A stretch of DNA of 64,000 bases. Origin: Coleophoma eucalyptorum (lineage: Eukaryota > Ascomycota > Leotiomycetes > Helotiales > Dermateaceae). The position numbers and the translations under genes are program-made. Every line of letters starts with the position of its first letter. The stretch's first letter is position 1. Below are positions 34,813 through 44,974 of this stretch, in pieces. The stretch lies in contig JALRME010000010.1 in NCBI GenBank assembly GCA_026120035.1, positions 806,001 to 870,000 on the forward strand, written 5' to 3'. Under the pieces are notes generated by a model that saw only the letters and a list, made by a program, of their open reading frames with translations, ran no database searches and was not told the origin of the DNA.

Positions 34813-34860
34813 ACATCTGCGAATCAGAGTCCACTCTGATTAGAACACCATTTCTTTTTT
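34813..34860 (+). ncRNA. tRNA-Phe trailer with conserved hairpin, copy 3
   Basis: CTGCG lies at 34817-34821. The hairpin is AATCAGAG/CTCTGATT (34822-34829 with 34834-34841, loop TCCA, all Watson-Crick). GAACACC is at 34843-34849 and T6 at 34855-34860. The second, sixth and seventh pairs differ from copies 1 or 2 on both strands of the stem, which keeps pairing intact although the tRNA itself is identical to copy 1. Confidence 0.7.
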
Positions 34861-35349
34861 GCCATTTGTGCTCACCAAAGTTTTGCTAAAACCAGGCACG
34901 TAGTATTCTGCCGATGAAGTCTTCGTTGAAACTTTTGCAGATTTAGAAGATTTAGATTCCGAGTGTCAATTAGGGCAAGTGTTGATGTCTCGCTTGTTTT
35001 TGTTGGTGGATGCGGGTGAAGCTTTTCTCGTGCTTCGCTACCTAGCTAGCAAGGCGAGCATAAATTAGTGTTCCTGCTATCTGATAACTAAAATCATGCA
35101 TAGCCTTATCTCAATGTCATCATCATGCTGTCTGTCTGTATATGCATTAAATATGTTGTAAATGAGCTCATCACGTGCATCAATGGACATCCCATCTATG
35201 CTCACCAACAGTGGGATCAAAATGTGATTATCGATATCTTAGAACCTTCGATATCTTTACGAATATTTCTTGGAGCGATACAAAGTGTTCCATGCCAATT
35301 CGTAAACTCTAATTGACTGAAGAGGGAATAATTGGTCGCCTTCCATAAA
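34861..35349. other. Intergenic before the short-chain dehydrogenase
   Basis: No gene seen; the right end should hold the promoter of the dehydrogenase. Confidence 0.5.
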
Positions 35350-36369
35350 ATGACTCTCTATCCAGGAGTGGCGCTCGTCACTGGTGCAGCATCAGGTGCG
35401 TAGCTTCATGCTGCCAAAGGAAGTAAGAACTCAAAGATTATAGGTATTGGTCGGGCCACAGCCGTCTCTTTCGCACGAGAAGGCTGTCTGCGAATAGTCA
35501 TTTGTGACCAAAACATTTCTGGCCTGGAGGGGACTCGGGAACTCATTGCAGCGACCAACGCCTCCTCAGAAGTCCTGATTCAGAAAGTAGATGTCATCCG
35601 ATCCAACGAGATCACAGACGCTATCACATCAACCGTGGCAAAATTTGGGCGTCTGGACTACGCAATCAATTGCGCAGGAATTGGTAACATCGCTAAGCGT
35701 TCTACGGAACTTTCTGAAGACGAGTTCGAGAAGATCTTCAAGATCAATTACAGAGGATGCTGGTTGTCGTCAAGGGCCGAGTTGAAGCAGATGCTGGAGC
35801 AGGAGCCGCTTTCAACTCACGATGGAAGACCAGGCATCAGAGGTGCAGTTGTTAACGTCGCCAGCCAACTAGGTCTGGTTGGGAGGCCGACAGCACCGGC
35901 ATATTGCTCAGCCAAATCAGCCGTCATTGCAATGACGAGGTGTGATGCCATTGATGTATGCATTCTTCATCCCAACTGACATACCTTGATCTGATAAATG
36001 ATGAAAACAGTATTCGAAAGATAACATCCGAGTAAATTGTATTTGCCCAGGCTTAATTGAGTAAGTAGCTCCGAAGATGAAGATCGTCGCAGAGACTCAT
36101 ATCCATCATATAGTACGCCGATGACACACAGCGACCCAGAGAAACTGAAGGCCATGACAGCATCCTTAGCGATAGCGCCTATGAATCGATGGGGCACAGC
36201 ACAAGAGGTCGCCGACGCGTGCCTGTTCCTGTGCAGCAGCAAAGCCAGCTTCATTCAAGGTACCGCATTGGTAAGGTTTCCCCATAAACTCGTCTTACAT
36301 GACGAATAAGCACCTCGCTAAGATCTGCACGACAAACAGGTTGTAGACGGTGGTTACACGATCAACTGA
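35350..36369 (+). CDS. Short-chain dehydrogenase/reductase, classical (FabG-like)
   Basis: Five exons (35350-35395, 35444-35955, 36011-36060, 36114-36270, 36340-36369) with introns of 48, 55, 53 and 69 nt give 264 residues, the classical SDR size. The nucleotide-binding TGAASGIG is at 11-18 and NCAG at 91-94. The catalytic set is Asn117, Ser156, Tyr169 and Lys173 (YCSAK), and CPGLIDTPM and the final VVDGGYTIN are typical. It should be a soluble NAD(P)-dependent oxidoreductase; the substrate cannot be read from sequence. The last exon is only 30 nt. Intact. Confidence 0.92.
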
Positions 36370-37361
36370 TCCCTCAGCTCGGAAAATCCGAAAACGGTTA
36401 CAGGGCGCGGCCAAGGGCCTCCGAAAATTCGGAACGTTAACTTTCCACATACCTCATTTCTATCACATATACTTTCCATTGTTGGGTACTACTCCGAAAG
36501 TTTCTTCTCAGCTGAGAATTTTCTATGAATCGCGCAAGATGACAGGTCTGGATCCTATTCCGTGATTTGTTCGCCCAGATCCGATATCACATATGAACAT
36601 TCCTGCATGAAACTCCCCTGAAAACGTGTAACGAAAGTCTAGATGTAGCCCCTTGCCTTTGTTTACTCACCCAGGCCCTCTGCTGACCTCCAGCTTCCAA
36701 GAATAGTAAACAAACTCGACCTGGCCCAAAGGGTTGTTTAATTAGTCTTTGATCAGTATCCCTGGAGACGGGTTCTAGAAAGCAGGTACACATCTTAACT
36801 TAAGCTTTCAGGAACAAAGGGTTGATGGATGAAAGCAACCGCAGCAGCTTTCGGGACGGGCGTCCATTGGACTTCTTCCCCTTAACATTCGCCTCCGTAA
36901 GCGAGCGGCTGCAACCAGCTACCAGCTTCGCTCGCTAAACTTCTTCCGGGCATAAAGTACCTCACTGACAAGCTGTGTGATACATGCATTCAGGAAGGAC
37001 GCGCAAGGAACTTAGAATGTTGACTTTTTCTGATGGTAGGGGGCACTAAGGTTTTAACTTTCTTCTTTCTCTTACTTCGCGGTTGTTGGACCCTTGGGTA
37101 TTGTCCCCACTATTCCATCATGCTTTCGAGGGCCCAGAGTCAGGGTCCTGTTTACTTGGAAATACACGCCACCACGTGGGTGTTCAACCTTGTCCTCGTG
37201 GGCCAGAAAAGTATATAAATTAAAGACATAACTGCTGAAGTTGGACTTTTTTTCATCATCAACAATCACTCCTCTCTTCTCTTCTCATCTTTACTTTCTA
37301 CTTAACAACTTTTCAACTCTACTTTCTCCTCACAAATCAACGAACTGAAACCCCCTTCACA
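36370..37361. other. Intergenic upstream of the CAP-protein gene
   Basis: No gene seen. The right end is the promoter and a strongly CT-rich leader (about 37255-37340) of the CAP gene, with a TATA box listed separately. Confidence 0.6.
37212..37219 (+). promoter_or_regulatory. TATA box of the CAP-protein gene
   Basis: TATATAAA lies 143 bp before the ATG, followed by a long pyrimidine-rich leader. This arrangement is typical of strongly expressed fungal genes. Confidence 0.6.
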
Positions 37362-38188
37362 ATGCGATCCTTCACACTTCTCACTCTCTTGGTTGCACAG
37401 GCAGCTACCAATGTAGCTTCACCAGTTGCTTCCCCTTCCATGTCGACAGTTGGAAGTCCAGTCATGGCAACCCCGACAACATTATCTGGCAGCAAATTGA
37501 TTCGGGATTCCGCACTCGAAAAGCTCGACGATGAGGAAGCAGAACTTCTCAAGCGATCGGCTATTACCTACGCTCAGGTCGGCGTGAACTTCCACAATGC
37601 ACACCGCCAAAATCACAGTGCCCCAGCCATGATCTGGAACCCCACTCTTGCTCTCTATGCTAGCACAGTGGCTGCCACTTGCACCTTTGCTCACAACTTG
37701 TACGTCCATCCCCTGACATCTTCTCTTCCGAACAAACTAACAATCCCACAGGACTGCCGGTGGAGGAGGCTATGGCCAGAACCTCGCAGCATATGGTGGC
37801 TCTGGCGACATCTTAACTTTAACCCCTGAAATCCTGCTTGCCCGTGCTATTACCATGCAGTGGTACAACAGCGAGTACGCCTCCTTCTTGCCCTCTTATT
37901 ATGGACTGCCTACGCCAGATCTCAGCAACTTCGGGGCCTGGGGTCACTTCACTCAGGTTGTTTGGAAGAAATCTACCCAGGTCGGCTGTGCCACCCAGTA
38001 CTGTGCTGCCAACACTATCTTCCCTGGTCTTCCCAGCTGGTATACCGTTTGCAACTATGGGGGTCCTGGTGAGTTTTCTTGCTTTTCCTTGATGTTGAGC
38101 CTGTACTGATTATCCTCTAGGCAATTATATTGGCCAGTTTGGAGCCAATGTTGGGTTGCCTATTGGTGAACCTGTCTTGACCATTTGA
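37362..38188 (+). CDS. Secreted CAP-superfamily (PR-1/SCP-like) protein
   Basis: Exons 37362-37699, 37752-38068 and 38121-38188, with two 52-nt introns, give 240 residues. A signal peptide covers about 1-20, then a propeptide with a Lys64-Arg65 Kex2 site. The CAP domain follows with the signatures NFHNAHRQNH, GYGQNLA, WGHFTQVVWKKSTQVGCA and YTVCNYGGPGNYIGQF, and several Cys that should form disulfides. Fungal CAP proteins bind sterols and small lipids outside the cell; some act in plant or animal infection. The strong TATA box and CT-rich leader suggest high expression. Confidence 0.93.
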
Positions 38189-38648
38189 GTAAAATGATAT
38201 GGTTTATGACTCTGTACAAGTATAAAGTCTCTCTTTTTGATCTGTGGAATTGGATTTTGTATGATTGTTACTTGGTTTCGTGGATTTCAGTCTTTTCTTC
38301 TGTATTTTTTTTTAACTTTGGCTCTTTGAGAGTGCCCATTTCTGTATCTTATATTCTTCTGTATACTGAGTTGGGTGGCTGTTCAAGGAGGTAGCTTGGT
38401 TTTTTATCATAGTCATGTACTATTATCTTGTATGATAGCAGTGTACTATAGTATAGTTTTTCAATTTGAATGATTTATGAACCCATATTCTACTTTCGAC
38501 AGTGTTTTCATAGCTGAACAGTGCTTTACTAACTTCTTGATAGATTCTTATTGGCTAAGCGACTAAACTATAATATGTCAGAAAACAACCAAATACGGCG
38601 CCTAAAAATGGTGGGTATGTGCAGACAATTACAACACCGATCAATTCC
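38189..38648. other. 3' flanks of two convergent genes
   Basis: AT-rich stretch between the CAP gene and the Ulp1-like gene, which converge. No gene seen. Confidence 0.6.
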
Positions 38649-40493
38649 TCACAACTTTGATTTCTTAGCTGGCGGTTCATCTCCACCCCTGCTAGTTCTC
38701 GAACGTTTCTTAGCTTCATGAGCTTCCTCTTCCCCCAGTAGATGCATCTGAGCCTTCTTCTCTAGCTCTCGATCATCGAACCTTTTCTTGATCCACTTCC
38801 CAAAAGCACCCACAAACTTCTTCTGATGCTTCGAAAATCCAGCACAAAGATCCTTATTCTCTCTACAAAATTTGATACATGCTTCCTTGGTGGCTATTTG
38901 CGCCTCGTCAAATTCCTGTACTTTGTACACTTCTCGTTTACGTTTTCTGGGAACCTTGGAACTTGATGCCCCTGAATTCCCCACGGCGGTTTGCGGAACG
39001 TGCCGTGACTGTGTTTTTGGTGGTGTGACCGGCGGGGCCGGTCCAATCGGCGCTTGAATTGCTTTTGGGTTTTGGATAGATGCTGCCTTTTGGGCTGGTG
39101 CATTGGTTGATGCTGGAGTCTCTGGTGCTTTAGGTGGGACGGCTGATATTTTTGACGCCGACGACTTTCTGACAGGATTTTTTACTTCCGAACCGGTGGA
39201 TTCTCCTTTTTTCACTTCGGATCTCTTAGACTTTCCATTCTTCACCAAGACCACTTTTTCCTTTGGCTTTTGACCAACCGATCCTGAGACTGACTTTTCT
39301 TTATCATCGTCCTCATTCGTGGATTGCTGTTGTTTAATAGACTTCTCATCATTTGAATCAGCGATGTCTATCACCTCAGCCGTTTGCGTGTTTGCTTTTG
39401 TCGAACACCCCCGCTTCGATGACGTTCCTGCGCGTGAGGGACCGGCATGTGCAGGAAATAGTTGTGCAAATGGAGTGCCGTTATCACGGCTGCTGTCATA
39501 ATCGGTTTTTTCATACAATGTATACTCAGACTTGGGAAGCTCAACAGTGTGGTCACCGGAGCTATGTGCCTTTTCAGCTCTTTCGGCGAGCGTCACAACA
39601 TTAACAAAATCTGGCTTCACAGGATCGGTGAAGCCATCATTGAGAAGCTCACATGCAATACGCACTCTCTTGCCCGCTGCATTGCCAGGGTTAATACTGC
39701 TCAAGTTGATACCGAATGCAATACAACTTGCGAACATGAGGATGTATATGCCGCAGTCATAAGCGTTGGTTTGTTGAGGGACGTGCCTATTGTAGACAAC
39801 CCATTCTTTCTCATTAAATGTGTTACCTGCGTTTTGACGAATTAGCTGAACAATGGGCGTAAGGCGCTCTTGAATGGTCTTCGTTTTGGTATCCAAGCTG
39901 TCCAGGTAAGAGAGCATTTTCAGACCCGGGGAGATAACAACCAAGGCCCAGGGATTCTTATTTATGTTGATTGGGATAAAGATGTGCTCGGGATCTAGTA
40001 TTCTTGCTTCGTCAAGATTCTTTCTTGCTAAGGCCCTACTGAGTTGTGCTACGTTGAAATCCTTGCGAGTAAGAGTCTCGTAGAAATAGGTGTTTATTGG
40101 TACGTAGCGTAGAGGCTTTCCACCTTTTGTCCATCCTATGACTCCAGCCTTATGGTTTGCATGAGAGCATAACATATTCAAGTAGCAAATGATAATATCG
40201 TCGTTCAACCAAACTTTTGCCGCCTTGGGAAGAGCGTTACGGCTTTTTGAAGCGTAATCACTTTTAACGATTCTCAAAATATCGGGTTTCCGAAGGTTTC
40301 CCCACTCATAAGGCTGTGGAAGTTGTGTGTGGGGAACTTGATAGTCATTATCCTTCTTGAAAAGTTGTATCACAGGTTTATAGGCCGCGGAATTCGGACT
40401 TTTGCACTGGTTGCTGCTGTCTATGTTTATGGCTGCTCGTTTACCAAGAGATGCATTATTTGGCACCTGAACCTGTTCAGGCGATCCGGACAT
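38649..40493 (-). CDS. Ulp1-like (C48) cysteine-protease fold protein lacking the catalytic His
   Basis: Single frame of 614 residues from ATG at 40493. Residues about 75-290 match the Ulp1/SENP fold: WLNDDIIICYLNML near the start, HIFIPININKNPWALVVI, YLDSL with Asp198, and PQQTNAYDCGIYIL with Gln241 and Cys247. The His that normally precedes the Trp (form HWxL) is Pro181 here, one base change from CAC to CCC. Asp, Gln and Cys remain. Without the His the enzyme should not cleave, though it might still bind SUMO or ubiquitin-like tails. The C-terminal half is long, charged and low in complexity (Lys/Ser/Pro), ending in basic runs that look nuclear. It may be a stand-alone gene or a leftover from a transposon-borne Ulp1; no transposase is near. 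Confidence 0.8.
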   Translation of the reverse strand: MSGSPEQVQVPNNASLGKRAAINIDSSNQCKSPNSAAYKPVIQLFKKDNDYQVPHTQLPQPYEWGNLRKPDILRIVKSDYASKSRNALPKAAKVWLNDDIIICYLNMLCSHANHKAGVIGWTKGGKPLRYVPINTYFYETLTRKDFNVAQLSRALARKNLDEARILDPEHIFIPININKNPWALVVISPGLKMLSYLDSLDTKTKTIQERLTPIVQLIRQNAGNTFNEKEWVVYNRHVPQQTNAYDCGIYILMFASCIAFGINLSSINPGNAAGKRVRIACELLNDGFTDPVKPDFVNVVTLAERAEKAHSSGDHTVELPKSEYTLYEKTDYDSSRDNGTPFAQLFPAHAGPSRAGTSSKRGCSTKANTQTAEVIDIADSNDEKSIKQQQSTNEDDDKEKSVSGSVGQKPKEKVVLVKNGKSKRSEVKKGESTGSEVKNPVRKSSASKISAVPPKAPETPASTNAPAQKAASIQNPKAIQAPIGPAPPVTPPKTQSRHVPQTAVGNSGASSSKVPRKRKREVYKVQEFDEAQIATKEACIKFCRENKDLCAGFSKHQKKFVGAFGKWIKKRFDDRELEKKAQMHLLGEEEAHEAKKRSRTSRGGDEPPAKKSKL

Positions 40494-42424
40494 CTTGTAT
40501 GCAGAGAGGTTGGAATCGTCGTCACTACCTGTGTCTGTCCCTAATTCCTCATAAACTAGTTTGGAATCTGCTATTGGTCACCAATGGGAGAGAAAAACGA
40601 AATACTGGCTATAAAAACAAACATCTTGAGTATGATTAGACCCGATTGCAAATATTTTACGAGGCGATCGCATTCTAAGTTATACTACAGTCGCTTTCAA
40701 GATGAACAAAGAAGATCATTTCCGGCGAATATGAAGGAGTAGCACTACCGAGTCTTCTCTGTTGTTCCGAATGCACTTGGACGGCAACATGGATGGTTTG
40801 CCATATGTACCGTGGAAACATCGATTACAATCATATAGGTTTTATCTTCGTAAAAGAGGCAAAGAAAAGGGATGCTACACAATATTTGAACGGTCGATGA
40901 ATTAGAGAAGATTTGCAATGTTTAAATGTCAGTGATGAATACTATACTGCGTTCAGCATTTTGAGAACAAAGGACAACAAAGATGTGGTTTTTCGAAGGA
41001 TTCTACAAAGAATCAAGAAGTGGGCTTCCGAATCATGAATGGCTCAGGGAAGTCACACAGAATCTCATCTTGACCAAATCGTGGATAGGAAGTGGTATCC
41101 GAGCGTGGTGGTACATCCATCTTGACAGGGACAGAAGTTTAGCGCAATTTTTGATTTACACAGGCCACTTCCAGCATCGCCACAAGCGTGCTGCACGCAC
41201 CTCTGATGCGTGCATATATGCCGTACCCCAGGCCGACTTTGACCACAGAACAGCAAGAATTTCATAAGATTTTGCCGGTATGAGAGCAGAAAATTCGCCG
41301 TTTGAGCGCTTAAAAAAGTAGATGTCCTGGTGAAGCAGCCAAGAGAGAATTTGCGGGCACACAATCCTTCTAGAATCTAAGCGAGTAGCCATGGAGGCAA
41401 AGCGTCTGGAAACAAAATCTTGGATTTCTATGGCCCTGACCAGTTGGCTGGCACAAGATTCGGCGAAATCCAAGCGTTTGCCTCTGTTTCTTAGGAGTGT
41501 GAAGGTGCTTTAAATTTCATAGATTTCAAATATTTGCTTGCCACCAGATTTATAGCATAGTCGCCAATAGCATTAGGTCGTCGCGTAGAAAACCTTGGTA
41601 CTAAAGACAAGCTGTGAACTTATCATTTTGTCAAGGTAAAATCTAGAAAGTATCACATCTTCTAGAATGCGTGGCCAGCCACAATAAAAGCAGAACACTT
41701 CCGACATCCTAAAATCCTTTTTAACGATTATGCTTCTTTTCACGCTTCTTTCAAGGTAGCAGGGTTTCGGCGTCTACCAACTAATTCGCGCACAGCACCC
41801 GGGCTTCTAGATTTGCCAAAGAGTAATGGCGACGAAAGAAGGAGCCGGTCATGTCGGTCATTCGTATGTATGATATGAACTTGAAAGGAAGTATGAAGGA
41901 AGAGGTTGGAAGCAAGCGTCTTGGACGGAGGTTAGGGGAGGAGTGCGGTCGGCAAAATAGGAGCGGCGACTCGCTTAAAGCCTGAAACGAGTTAAGAGCA
42001 TCGGCATTTAAGGATTTTGTGCCAGCTTTCTCCTCGTCTCGCTCTCATCCGTTTGAACGTTCCTGTCAATGGAGCCCGGAGTTTGATTCGTATGTGCTGC
42101 TGATTCAAGAAACGTCAGTAGTGAACTTCATCTCAACACGCTTCGGCAAGTCTGTCACTCTGTTACCGAGCCTACGCGTCACTGCGGAGTCAACCCGATC
42201 TTGTGAAATGGCCTACATTTAAGCCTCTGTGTTACATCTCATCACATAGCCGACAGTGGCCAACAGTGCTATCACCTGTCATTGGTCATAGTTCCTCCTT
42301 GACTGGGCAGCATCTTCACATCGGCTACCGGAGGAAGAAGCAGGTGATACTGTATCAAGTGATACGTCCCCTGTGCGGAGCAGATGCGACTTCATGAAGC
42401 CTAGCCTTGGCCGAGCATTGCTTA

Positions 42425-42456
42425 GGAGAACCCTACCACTATTACTAGGGTTCTCC
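42425..42456. promoter_or_regulatory. Inverted repeat upstream of the tannase/feruloyl esterase
   Basis: Arms GGAGAACCCTA (42425-42435) and TAGGGTTCTCC (42446-42456) are perfect reverse complements with a 10-nt centre, 72 bp before the TATA box. The placement fits a palindromic binding site for a dimeric regulator; that role is inferred. Confidence 0.55.
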
Positions 42457-42527
42457 AACTCTGAAATACTGTGGCATTGACCAAAATCTGGACTTTGATA
42501 TCGATGGATAGCTAGGACTATCGGACT

Positions 42528-42535
42528 TATATATA
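42528..42535 (+). promoter_or_regulatory. TATA box of the tannase/feruloyl esterase gene
   Basis: TATATATA lies 92 bp before the ATG at 42627. Confidence 0.55.
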
Positions 42536-42626
42536 GAGATCGGCATGAGCATGATTCCCAAGCAGATTTCTTCTCATCCCATCTAAACTTTTTTCATTTT
42601 CGCTTTTGTCCCTCTTCAGCATCAAG

Positions 42627-44387
42627 ATGACTGCAGGTTCAATGGCAGCTCTTACTGCGGCTGCTGCCCTTTGGCAGCAAGGCGCGACTCTCAACGACGT
42701 CTGTACTGCTGCATATGTGAAATCAGCTCTCCCATCCTCAAGCACCTACCCCGGAGTTGTGGTTGATCCAGCATCCGTTCTTGTCAATTCAGTTTCCAAT
42801 GCCAATGTTAGTGGACAAACCTTCTATCCAGACGCTACATTTGACTACTGTAATGTAACCTTCGCCTACACTCACACTGGACGCAATGATACCGTCAATG
42901 TGAGATACTGGCTTCCCGCCCCCGCCAACTTCAAAAACAGATACTTGTCTACGGGAGGCGGTGGGTACGCCATCAACTCCGGGTATGACAGTCTTCCTGG
43001 AGGCATCATATATGGTGCTACAGCAGGTGCAACAGATGCAGGGTTCGGAAACTTTAGCACCAACCTAGATGCTGTCAACTTGATCGCCAACAATACTGTC
43101 GACTGGGAAAGGATTCACATGTTTGGTTATGAAGCTATCCACGAGCTTAGTGTTCTTGGCAAGGCATTCACAAAATCATTTTTCGCCATGAATACCACCA
43201 AGCTTTACTCTTACTACCAAGGTTGTTCAGAAGGTGGTCGCGATGGATGGAGTCAGGTCCAGCGTTTTGCAGATGAATGGGACGGAGCCATCACTGGAGC
43301 CCCTGCTATGCGATTTTCCTTCCAACAAACCCAGCACTTGTATTCCAACATTGTTGAGCAGACTCTTAACTACTACCCACCACCGTGCGAGTTGGAAAAG
43401 ATTACCAATCTAACCATTGCCGCCTGTGACCCAATGGACGGCAAGACGGATGGAGTTGTCAGCCGCAGCGATTTGTGCAAAATGAATTTCAACCTGAATT
43501 CCACGATTGGACAAGCATATTACTGTGCTGCCACCAGCGCATCGGCAGGAATTGGATCCGGCTCACCGTTTGGAGCCAGCGCTGCCACACCTGAGCAGAA
43601 TGGAACCATCACTGCTAAAGGTGTTGCTGTTGCCCAGACTATCATTGACGGTCTTAAGGACTCATCTGGAAAGCAAGTATATCTTTCCTACCAGCCCGGA
43701 GCAGTATCTTTTGATGATGCTAAAACCGCTTTCAACAATGTCACCAACAAATGGGAGCTTTCTGTAAATAGCTTCGGAGCCGAATTTGTTGCACGCTTCC
43801 TTGAAGATCAAGAGCTTTCAACCCTCCCCAACCTCAACAACGTTACCTATGATACTTTGAAGGGATGGATGTATGAGGGATGGCAAAAATATGCGGACAC
43901 GCTCCATACTACGTGGCCTGATTTGACCGATTTTCAAGCGGCAGGCGGAAAGGTCCTCCACTTCCACGGCGAGTCTGATAACAGTATCCCAACGGCTTCA
44001 TCAGTTCATTATCATGAATCCGTCAGAAATGTCATGTATCCCGGCATGAGCTTCAATGCCAGCACCACGGCTATGAGCGATTGGTACCAGCTTTACCTTG
44101 TGCCTGGGGCTGCCCACTGCAGTGCCAATGCCAATCAACCAAACGGGCCATTCCCACAAACAAACATGGCTGTCATGATCGACTGGGTCGAGAACGGGAT
44201 CAAGCCTACGACGCTGAATGCGACTGTACTTCAAGGCAGCAACATTGGACAGAACCAGCAGATTTGCGCATGGCCTCTCCGTCCTATGTGGAGCAACAAT
44301 GGCACCACCATGAACTGCGAGTACGACCAGGCCTCTATTAACACGTGGTTGTATACTTTTGATGCATTCAAGATGCCAGTCTACTAG
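42627..44387 (+). CDS. Tannase/feruloyl esterase family enzyme, secreted
   Basis: Intronless, 586 residues from the ATG at 42627; the frame is open 7 codons upstream but without an ATG. A short signal-like peptide (MTAGSMAALTAAAAL) leads. The CS-D-HC arrangement of the family is intact: Cys200-Ser201 in QGCSEGGRDG, Asp451 in ESDNSIP, and His497-Cys498 in GAAHCS, where the two Cys bridge the active site. Many N-glycosylation sites and further Cys fit secretion. The family hydrolyses gallate or ferulate esters; which one cannot be told here. It frees phenolic acids from plant walls or tannins. An upstream TATA box and a palindrome suggest regulated expression. Confidence 0.92.
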   Translation: MTAGSMAALTAAAALWQQGATLNDVCTAAYVKSALPSSSTYPGVVVDPASVLVNSVSNANVSGQTFYPDATFDYCNVTFAYTHTGRNDTVNVRYWLPAPANFKNRYLSTGGGGYAINSGYDSLPGGIIYGATAGATDAGFGNFSTNLDAVNLIANNTVDWERIHMFGYEAIHELSVLGKAFTKSFFAMNTTKLYSYYQGCSEGGRDGWSQVQRFADEWDGAITGAPAMRFSFQQTQHLYSNIVEQTLNYYPPPCELEKITNLTIAACDPMDGKTDGVVSRSDLCKMNFNLNSTIGQAYYCAATSASAGIGSGSPFGASAATPEQNGTITAKGVAVAQTIIDGLKDSSGKQVYLSYQPGAVSFDDAKTAFNNVTNKWELSVNSFGAEFVARFLEDQELSTLPNLNNVTYDTLKGWMYEGWQKYADTLHTTWPDLTDFQAAGGKVLHFHGESDNSIPTASSVHYHESVRNVMYPGMSFNASTTAMSDWYQLYLVPGAAHCSANANQPNGPFPQTNMAVMIDWVENGIKPTTLNATVLQGSNIGQNQQICAWPLRPMWSNNGTTMNCEYDQASINTWLYTFDAFKMPVY

Positions 44388-44974
44388 AGATCTAGGAGGC
44401 TACTTGTTGGTTTGACTTTCGCAGAAACGGGCTTTTAATTTGTGTATATAGTTAATTTGTGTATATAGCGCTTGTTGGTACGATGTGTAAATAATTGTCA
44501 TAGCTGGCTGGGGTAGTAGTAATATGGAAACATTATCAAGCTACCTACTTATAAATTGACTTTTTAATATTACGGTAATATCGTTCACTTGGTTAAACGA
44601 AATACCAATCATACTAATATCCCATACGCGTGCAATTGCACAAATACTATACGTATCTACCAAGCTTTATGAATCTAATGTTGCATTACTTAGATAAAAC
44701 GAGCTCATCATCTTCAAACCATTGTTGTAAAGAAGGTACCATAATATTACGAGACCAAACATAATTAGCACGGTATTACTGGTACATGTAGTATAGGAAC
44801 GCATTTTGGTGAACATATATTTGTACAGAATAGTAGTCATACTAGTATTATTATCTGCTCACTCCAGCAACGAACTTGATTCCAATTACTAGATTCAAAT
44901 CCCCAACAGGAAAACCACTACGTCCTGTTTAGTACTCTTGAAAGTGTACAGCTGCACCTAGTCATGATGTCTCC
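44388..44974. other. 3' flanks of two convergent genes
   Basis: AT-rich, no gene. Contains a perfect 17-bp tandem duplication (TTAATTTGTGTATATAG) at 44435-44451 and 44452-44468, soon after the tannase stop. Confidence 0.6.
44435..44468. repeat. 17-bp perfect tandem duplication in the 3' flank of the tannase gene
   Basis: Two identical 17-bp units directly adjacent. This is probably replication slippage. Confidence 0.9.

Larger units (their letters stand above)
40494..42626. other. Intergenic, 2.1 kb, upstream of both flanking genes
   Basis: Lies between divergent genes and should contain both promoters. No open frame has family features; the frames on the minus strand near 41065-41473 lack ATG starts that make sense and match nothing recognised. 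A perfect inverted repeat (42425-42456) and a TATA box (42528) are listed separately. A CreA-like GCGGAG is at 42375. Confidence 0.5.
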
